DNA of 64,000 nt from Streptomyces venezuelae (GTDB lineage: Bacteria; Actinomycetota; Actinomycetes; Streptomycetales; Streptomycetaceae). The notes below the pieces were generated by a model. That model did no database searches and was not told the DNA's origin. It saw only the letters and a list, made by a program, of their open reading frames with translations. Position numbers and translations under genes: made by a program. Shown here in pieces: positions 58,790 to 64,000 of this stretch; the first letter of the stretch is position 1; every line of letters starts with the position of its first letter. The stretch is taken from positions 558,001-622,000 of the forward strand of contig NZ_CP029194.1 in assembly GCF_008642375.1 (NCBI RefSeq), given 5' to 3'.

Positions 58790-59766
58790 CGGCGCTCTCC
58801 CATGAGGCGGACCTGGAGGATGCCGAGGAGGGACACGATCAGCGCGAGCGCGTAGGCGAGGGCCGAGGCGTAGCCGAAGTCGAAGTACTTGAAGCCGTTG
58901 TTGTAGAGGTACATGGTGACGGTGAGGGTGGCGTTGTCGGGGCCGCCGCCGGTGAGGACGTACGGCTCGTCGAAGAGCTGGAGGGTGCCGATGGTGGAGA
59001 GCACCACGGTGAGGAGGAGGATCGGCCGCAGCTGCGGCAGGGTGATGGAGAAGAAGCGGCGGACCGGTCCGGCGCCGTCGACCATCGCGGCCTCGTACAG
59101 CTCCTTGGGGACGCCCTGGAGTCCGGCGAGGTACATCACCGCGTTGTAGCCGGTGTAGTGCCAGGTGATGACGAGGACGACGCCGACGCGGGCCCAGACG
59201 GGGCTGCCGAGCCAGTTGACCCGGTCGACGCCGAAGAGGGAGAGCACCCAGTTCAGCAGTCCCGCGTCGCGGTTGAGGATGACCGAGAACATCACGCCGG
59301 CGGCGACGAGGCCGGTCAGCGAGGGGACGAAGACGCCGAGTCGCCAGAGCGGGCGCAGCCACACCTTGGTGGAGTTGAGGGCGAGCGCCACGAGCAGGGC
59401 CAGGCCGAGCATCAGGGGCACCTGCACGACGAGGATCAGCGCGGTGTTCTTCAGCGCCGTCCAGAACAGCGGGTCGTCGAGGAGGCGCCGGTAGTTGGCG
59501 AGCCCGGAGAACTGCCGGTCGTCGCCGTTCCCGGTCGTGAGGCTGATCCAGAACGAGGCGGCGATCGGGTACGCCTTGAAGATCGCGAAGCCCAGGACGG
59601 CGGGCATGATCAGCAGGTACGGGACGGACTCCGGGGTCAGCAGGCGGCGCCGGCCCCGGCGGGCGCTGCCGGGGTGCCGGTGGGTGCCGCGACCGGCGGG
59701 GGTGCCGGTCGCGGTGGTGGTCGCGGCCCCGGTGGCGGGCGCGCGTTCGGACGGGGCGAGGGACAT
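58786..59766 (-). CDS. Carbohydrate ABC transporter permease (MalF type)
   Basis: A 326-residue permease with a long Ala/Thr/Arg-rich N-terminus before the first segment (YLLIMPAVLGFAIFKAYPIA). EAA loop: KELYEAAMVDGAGPVRRFFS, then ITLPQLRPILLLTVV. Two bases after the solute-binding gene stop. No ATPase gene is in the operon; a shared MsiK-type ATPase elsewhere is the usual arrangement in Streptomyces. Confidence 0.94.
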   Translation of the reverse strand: MSLAPSERAPATGAATTTATGTPAGRGTHRHPGSARRGRRRLLTPESVPYLLIMPAVLGFAIFKAYPIAASFWISLTTGNGDDRQFSGLANYRRLLDDPLFWTALKNTALILVVQVPLMLGLALLVALALNSTKVWLRPLWRLGVFVPSLTGLVAAGVMFSVILNRDAGLLNWVLSLFGVDRVNWLGSPVWARVGVVLVITWHYTGYNAVMYLAGLQGVPKELYEAAMVDGAGPVRRFFSITLPQLRPILLLTVVLSTIGTLQLFDEPYVLTGGGPDNATLTVTMYLYNNGFKYFDFGYASALAYALALIVSLLGILQVRLMGERR

Positions 59767-59768
59767 GG

Positions 59769-61109
59769 TCAGGCCGCCTGCTGCCGGCCGGTCTGCTGGG
59801 CGAGCTGCTTGGCCGCGGCCTTGAGCGCCTCGGCCGGGTCGGCACCCTTGATCAGGACCTGGCTCTGGGCGTCGCTGGCGAGCTTGAGGGCGCGGCTGTA
59901 GTCGCCGGTGAAGTTGGTCGCGCCGGCCCCGGCGGTGAGCGAGTCGACGAAGGACTTCAGCACCTTCTGGCCTCCGTAGAAGGGGTCGGGCGCGCTGAAC
60001 TTCGGGTCGGTGTAGGCCGCCTTGAGCGCGGGGAAGACACCGCCCGAGGCGAACATGCGGTTGATCTCGGCCGGCTTGGTGAGCGCGTACTCGATGAAGC
60101 GCCAGGCGGCCTTGCGGCGCTTGCTGGTGGCGGAGACGCTCAGGAAGGTGGAGTTGACGATGGCGCTGCGGCCTCCCCCGGGGACGGCGGCGGGCGGCTG
60201 CATCACCCGCCACTTGCCGCTCTGTGCGGGGAACTTGTCGGAGAGGTACTCGATGGCCCAGGCGGGGTACGGGGCGGTGGCGAGCTTGCCCTGGCCGACC
60301 AGGCGCTTCCAGGTGCCCTGGCCGGCGGTGTCGGCGAGCAGGCCGGCGTCGTTGAGCCGCTTGATGACGGTGAGGGCCTGGACGGCCTCGTCGGAGGCGA
60401 GCGTGACCCTGCCCTCGGCGTCGAAGTAGAAGGCGCCCTGGAGCTGCATGAGGTTCTGGAAGAAGTCCATGTCCTGGACGGTGCCGGGCTTGTCGAGCCC
60501 CAGGAGCTGGGCGCCCGTGGCGGCGCGGATCTTCGGTCCCGCGGCGATCAGGTCGTCCCAGCTGGTGAGGGAGGCCGGGTCGACGTCGGCCTTCTCGAAG
60601 TAGTCGTGGCGGTAGAAGAGGCCGAGCGGGTTCACCTCCCACGGCAGGGCGTGGACGGCCTTGTCCTTGCCTATGACGGTCGGCCAGAGGCCTTCGACGA
60701 AGGCGTCCTTGTGCTGGTCGGCGCCCAGCTCGGACAGGTCCGCGAGGCCCTGGGGGAACTTCTCCATGTAGCCGGGCAGGTAGTCGACGCCGATGTGCAG
60801 GACGTCGGCGAGTCCCTTGCCGCCGGAGGCGAGCCCGACGGTGATCTTGTCCCAGATGGCGGGGTTGCCGAGGTCCTGGACGTCGACCGTGATGCCGGGG
60901 TTGTCCCGCTCGAAGGAGGGGACGACACCGCGCAGGGCCTCGGCCGCGGTGGTCCAGCTCCACACGGTGATCTTGCCGCTGTCGCCGTCGGCGCCGCCGC
61001 CCCCGCCCGATCCTCCGCTGCCGCTGCCGCCGCAGGCGGTCAGGCCGAGTCCGGCGGCGGAGGCGGTGGCGAGCTGGAGGAGGTGTCTGCGGCTCAGGTG
61101 GTGGGACAT
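59769..61109 (-). CDS. Sugar-binding lipoprotein of the ABC transporter
   Basis: A 446-residue lipoprotein. The N-terminus has a twin-arginine-like SRRHLLQLATASAAGLGLTACGGSG with lipobox LTAC. Then a periplasmic-binding fold: KITVWSWTTAAEALRGVVPS, ITVDVQDLGNPAIWDKITVG, YLPGYMEKFP, APYPAWAIEYLSDKFP. Gly/Ser linker after the Cys. Its start overlaps the end of the aminotransferase by 16 bases. Confidence 0.94.
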   Translation of the reverse strand: MSHHLSRRHLLQLATASAAGLGLTACGGSGSGGSGGGGGADGDSGKITVWSWTTAAEALRGVVPSFERDNPGITVDVQDLGNPAIWDKITVGLASGGKGLADVLHIGVDYLPGYMEKFPQGLADLSELGADQHKDAFVEGLWPTVIGKDKAVHALPWEVNPLGLFYRHDYFEKADVDPASLTSWDDLIAAGPKIRAATGAQLLGLDKPGTVQDMDFFQNLMQLQGAFYFDAEGRVTLASDEAVQALTVIKRLNDAGLLADTAGQGTWKRLVGQGKLATAPYPAWAIEYLSDKFPAQSGKWRVMQPPAAVPGGGRSAIVNSTFLSVSATSKRRKAAWRFIEYALTKPAEINRMFASGGVFPALKAAYTDPKFSAPDPFYGGQKVLKSFVDSLTAGAGATNFTGDYSRALKLASDAQSQVLIKGADPAEALKAAAKQLAQQTGRQQAA

Positions 61110-62329
61110 GTCGGCTCCTGGATGGTGAGGGTGTCGCCGGTACGGGTGTCGCCGGTACGGGTGCTGCCGGTGGCGAGGGTGTGCATGGCCTCCGCGAACA
61201 GCTCCACGGCGGCGGCCGGCGTGGAGGCGTGGGGAGAGAGGCGGATCCACTCGTCGCGGCGCGTGGTGATCACACCAGCCGCTTCGAGAGTGCGGTGGAC
61301 GGTCACGGGGTCGTGACCGGGGAGGCGGAAGGTGCCGATGCCGGCGCGTTCCCGGGGGCCGAGCCCGTCCAGCAGGATCTCGGCGCCCGCCTGTCGCGCC
61401 CGGTCGAGCAGCTCGGCGAGAGTGGCCCGGACGCGCGCGCCCGTGGCGGCCGGGCCGCCCTCGGCGAGCAGCTCGTCGACGGCCGCGCCGATGGCCGCGG
61501 CGGCCGGGAAGTCCGGGTTGGTGGCGAGGTGGGCGGCGGCCCCGGGCAGGGGCGGTGCCGGATGACGGGCCGCGAAGGGTTCCGTGACACCGGCCCAGCC
61601 GCCGAGGCCGGGAGCCAGGCGCTCGGCGCACCGGTCGCGGATCAGCAGCAGCGCGGCGCCCCAGCCTGCCCGGAGCCACTTCTGGCCGCCGCTGACCAGG
61701 ACGTCGGCGGCGTCCGCTTCGAGGGGTACGGCGCCGAGTCCCTGGATGGCGTCGACGACGAGGAGGCGGTCCGGTCCGAGGACCTCCTTGAGGGCGGCGA
61801 GCGGTGCGACGTGCCCGGTGAGGGAGTCGACGGCGCTGACCGTGAGCGCGGTGACGTCAGGGGTGAGGTTCCGGCGCAGCAGGTCGGGGGTGATGTGCCG
61901 GCGGCCGTCCGGGTCGACGAGCCGCACGGCCGGGCCGCCGCGGCCGGCGAACCGGAGCCAGGGGTAGACGTTGGCGGGGAACTCGCCGCGCGGTACGAGG
62001 ACGGTGCCGGGTCCCTGGAGGCCGGCGGCCACGGTGAACAGGCCGTTGCTGGTGGACGGGGCGAGGGCGATCTCGTGGGGGCGGGCGTCGAGGAGCCGGG
62101 CCGCCGAGCTCCGTGCGGCGTCGCTGAGGGCGAAGAGCCGGTCGAGGTCGGCGGGGTCCGAGCGGGTGGCCAGATCGATCGCGGCGGCGAACGCGGCGGC
62201 GGCCCGGCGGGAGAGCGGGCCGACCCTGGCGTGATCGAGGTAGCCCGCCCGCGGGCCACGGGCGGGGGCCTGAGCGGGCGCCGTGGAGTCGGCCGACCCG
62301 GGTGCCCGTGGATGAATTTGATCGTTCAA
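61094..62329 (-). CDS. Class V PLP-dependent aminotransferase-like protein, first gene of the sugar operon
   Basis: A 411-residue PLP enzyme: YLDHARVGPLSRRAAAAF, APSTSNGLFTVAAGLQG, VVDAIQGLGAVPLEADAADV and VSGGQKWLRAGWGAALL with the Schiff-base Lys. It is the cysteine-desulfurase/isopenicillin-N-epimerase-like branch. Start TTG 62329 is set by GAGGA 8 bases upstream; no ATG is near. C-terminal repeat RTGDTRTGDTLT comes from a short DNA repeat. Its place in front of sugar-uptake genes suggests an amino-sugar or amino-acid conjugate as substrate (inference). Confidence 0.85.
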   Translation of the reverse strand: MNDQIHPRAPGSADSTAPAQAPARGPRAGYLDHARVGPLSRRAAAAFAAAIDLATRSDPADLDRLFALSDAARSSAARLLDARPHEIALAPSTSNGLFTVAAGLQGPGTVLVPRGEFPANVYPWLRFAGRGGPAVRLVDPDGRRHITPDLLRRNLTPDVTALTVSAVDSLTGHVAPLAALKEVLGPDRLLVVDAIQGLGAVPLEADAADVLVSGGQKWLRAGWGAALLLIRDRCAERLAPGLGGWAGVTEPFAARHPAPPLPGAAAHLATNPDFPAAAAIGAAVDELLAEGGPAATGARVRATLAELLDRARQAGAEILLDGLGPRERAGIGTFRLPGHDPVTVHRTLEAAGVITTRRDEWIRLSPHASTPAAAVELFAEAMHTLATGSTRTGDTRTGDTLTIQEPTCPTT

Positions 62330-62332
62330 AAT
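62316..62332. promoter_or_regulatory. LacI-type operator at the sugar-operon start
   Basis: ATTTGATCGTTCAAAAT (TTGA..TCAA half sites) overlaps the TTG start codon of the aminotransferase. Placement and symmetry fit a LacI operator that blocks the operon. A weaker TTTGAAGGTTCA lies about 50 bases upstream. Confidence 0.55.
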
Positions 62333-62567
62333 CTGTTCCTCAAGATGACATCAGCTTGATCTTCCCGGAATTTGAAGGTTCACATTAGAGAGCCGATGCC
62401 TGCTCGACAAGAGGTCGGACGAGGCGAACCCGCCGCCCTTCGGGGGAACCCGGCGCGGGGCATCGCGCGGCGCCGGCGGATGTCCGCCGAGTTCGGGCTA
62501 TCCATGGCCACAGCCGACGGTCGCCCGCGACCGTCACTGTCCGGGAGACCGGAAAGGTGGGAGACCA

Positions 62568-63053
62568 GTGGCCGTCCAGCCCATTCCCGAGGGATACCCG
62601 CACCTCACGCCGTACCTCTGCGTCGACGGAGCCGCGGCGGCGATCGACTTCTACGTGTCCGTGCTGGGCGCGGTCGAGCGCATGCGGATGCCCGCCCCCG
62701 GAGGGACCATCGGCCACGCCGAGCTGGCCTTCGGCAACTCGGTGATCATGCTCGCGGACGAGTTCCCCGGCCTGGACTTCCGCTCACCCAAGGTGGTCGG
62801 CGGCACCCCCGTCACCCTGCACCTGTACGTGGAGGACGTCGACGCGGTCTTCGCCAAGGCCCTCGCGCGGGGCGCGAAAGAGCTCCAGCCGGTCAAGGAC
62901 GAGTTCTACGGCGACCGCACCGGGCAGCTCGAAGACCCCTTCGGCCACCGCTGGAACCTCGCCACGCACGTGGAGGACGTCCCCGAGGAGGAGATGGCGA
63001 AGCGGGCGCAGGAGGCGATGCAGTCCATGCAGCCGCCGTCCGACGCCGCCTGA
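62568..63053 (+). CDS. VOC-family protein (PhnB-like)
   Basis: A 161-residue single VOC domain: HLTPYLCVDGAAAAIDFYVS, VLGAVERMRMPAPGGTIGHA, LTLHLYVEDVDAVFAKALARG and DRTGQLEDPFGHRWNLATHVEDV. These are the DUF1428/PhnB-glyoxalase-like set, seen in metallo-enzymes and dimeric binding proteins. GTG 62568 has AAGGTGGGAGACC upstream. C-terminal tail of Met/Gln. It stands alone. Confidence 0.85.
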   Translation: MAVQPIPEGYPHLTPYLCVDGAAAAIDFYVSVLGAVERMRMPAPGGTIGHAELAFGNSVIMLADEFPGLDFRSPKVVGGTPVTLHLYVEDVDAVFAKALARGAKELQPVKDEFYGDRTGQLEDPFGHRWNLATHVEDVPEEEMAKRAQEAMQSMQPPSDAA

Positions 63054-63097
63054 GCGTCGCACCCGCACGGACCGAAGGCGTCGGGTCACTTGGCCGC

Positions 63098-63122
63098 ACC
63101 CCCCCCTTCCATTCGGGGGGGC
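63098..63122 (+). terminator. C8/G7 hairpin after VOC gene
   Basis: A run of eight C (63099-63106), loop TTCCATTC, and seven G (63115-63121), with an outer arm CACT/AGTG. Such a run is also a place where sequence length may be misread. Confidence 0.6.
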
Positions 63123-63228
63123 GACGAAGTGGCCCGCCCTACGGACAACACTCCTCTCTGACCACATACCTGAATGCAAGTCAGGCATACGGATCCTGCC
63201 AGGAGCCTTGCGCGCCCTCCGAACTCTC

Positions 63229-63253
63229 CCTAACCTCCCGGCCAATGGTTAGG
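63229..63253. promoter_or_regulatory. Inverted repeat before the last gene
   Basis: CCTAACC, 11 bases, GGTTAGG, 45 bases before the ATG. Possible operator or regulatory hairpin. Confidence 0.4.
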
Positions 63254-63297
63254 AAGACTTCCTGTCCTTTCGCGCACCACTCCCCCCAGGACGCCCT

Positions 63298-64000
63298 ATG
63301 CCACAGACGCCCCGGCCCCATCGACACCGACCGCTCCGCTCCCTGGCGGTCCTCGCCGCCCTCGCCACCGCCCTGACCCCGGTCACGGGACTCGGCGCTC
63401 CGGCCGCCGCCGCGGACGCGCCCGTCACGCAGGCCGCACCGGTCGCACCGGCCGCGATACCCGACCTCACCAGCGCCAACCGCCGCGCCCCGATCCCCGG
63501 ACTGCCCGACTGGAGCAGGGCCGGATACCGGGGCGGCGCCCCGCTCCCCGGCGCCGCCGAGGCGCACCCGGACGCGGCCTGCCACATCACGGCCTCCGAA
63601 CTCGCCGCGCAGTACGGCGTGCGGGCCGACGACACCGACGCGACGAGCGGGCTCCAGCGGGCCGTCGACGCGATCCGTACGACGTGCACCCCCTCCGCCG
63701 GCTTCACGAAACTGTCGTCCATCACCCTGCCCGCGGGGCGGATCCTCGTGACCCGCCAGCTCGCCCTGGACGCCGACTACATGGTGTTACGCGGCGCCGG
63801 CACGGACCGGACGACGCTCGCCTTCCGCCCCGACGCCGACACCCGTTACGACACCCTCACCGCCGACGGCAGCGACTGGGACGAGGACGGCATGACCCAC
63901 GGTGCCGGGAAGGGCGGCTGGACCTGGCCGGGCCGCGGGCTGCTGCGCGTCCAGACCCGCGAGGTCTCCCCGAAGTACGCGAGCGACCACGCCTCCGCGC
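63298..64000 (+). CDS. Secreted protein, start of a pectate-lyase-fold-like enzyme (3' end outside window)
   Basis: About 234 residues are seen. Signal peptide: PHRHRPLRSLAVLAALATAL, cleavage near AAAADA. A Pro/Ala region follows, then ITLPAGRILVTRQLALDADY and MVLRGAGTDRTTLAF, the start of a right-handed beta-helix as in polysaccharide lyases and related proteins. A TTA codon sits at 63787, within MVLRG, so translation may depend on the bldA tRNA. ATG 63298 has AGGA 7 bases upstream. Function remains open until the rest is read. Confidence 0.7.
   Translation, partial: MPQTPRPHRHRPLRSLAVLAALATALTPVTGLGAPAAAADAPVTQAAPVAPAAIPDLTSANRRAPIPGLPDWSRAGYRGGAPLPGAAEAHPDAACHITASELAAQYGVRADDTDATSGLQRAVDAIRTTCTPSAGFTKLSSITLPAGRILVTRQLALDADYMVLRGAGTDRTTLAFRPDADTRYDTLTADGSDWDEDGMTHGAGKGGWTWPGRGLLRVQTREVSPKYASDHASA

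Overview
The window is very GC-rich, with strong third-position GC, GTG and TTG starts, many ATGA/GTGA stop-start overlaps, a conservon (sensor, roadblock, DUF742, GTPase and P450 genes) and one TTA codon in a secreted-protein gene. Together these point to a Streptomyces chromosome, probably an accessory-rich arm. No replication origin, rRNA, CRISPR array or phage module is visible.

Layout. 1-4564: the end of an exopolysaccharide-type cluster (flippase-like membrane protein, GT2, pyruvyl transferase, RmlC-like epimerase, class III aminotransferase) in one coupled operon. 4582-6133: PAP2 phosphatase and deoxynucleoside kinase on the minus strand. 6134-7139: a truncated AAA-type LuxR regulator fused to the tail of another gene. 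7174-11864: a 4.7-kb element with near-perfect terminal inverted repeats and TAA flanks. It carries a Cys-rich mini-protein, a DUF6192-like protein, a RacP-like winged helix, a frame-broken IS5-type transposase and a secreted RTX-like repeat protein. 11916-19960: VOC/TetR pair with twin operators, serine hydrolase, sortase, pyruvate carboxylase and a secreted FG-GAP protein.

20028-30340: ArsR-type regulator, then an M1 metallopeptidase directly behind a Pls/PosA-family single-module NRPS (candidate homopoly-amino-acid synthetase), and a divergent S8 protease. 30412-33727: a zone of decay with a chimeric agmatine deiminase, ABC-permease and sensor-kinase scraps, a divergent pair of paralogous TetR genes and a twice-frameshifted DUF4436-like gene. 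33839-43678: permease, catalytically degenerate beta-lactamase-fold protein, a three-gene oxidoreductase/hydrolase operon with a divergent LysR, HAD hydrolase, phosphodiesterase, and an HxlR/oxidoreductase pair.

43829-49294: a complete conservon ending in two P450s, the first without the ExxR motif. A tRNA-Leu(GAG) follows. 49675-52290: a Ser/Thr kinase fused to an MFS transporter. 52552-54875: small SAP/Rho-N-like protein, amidohydrolase and secreted DNase I-fold protein. 54972-62329: a sugar-uptake operon (class V aminotransferase, solute-binding lipoprotein, two permeases, GH36 alpha-galactosidase, LacI regulator). The window ends with a VOC protein and the start of a secreted beta-helix-like protein with a TTA codon.

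Functions are read from motifs and remembered family patterns; no database search was run.
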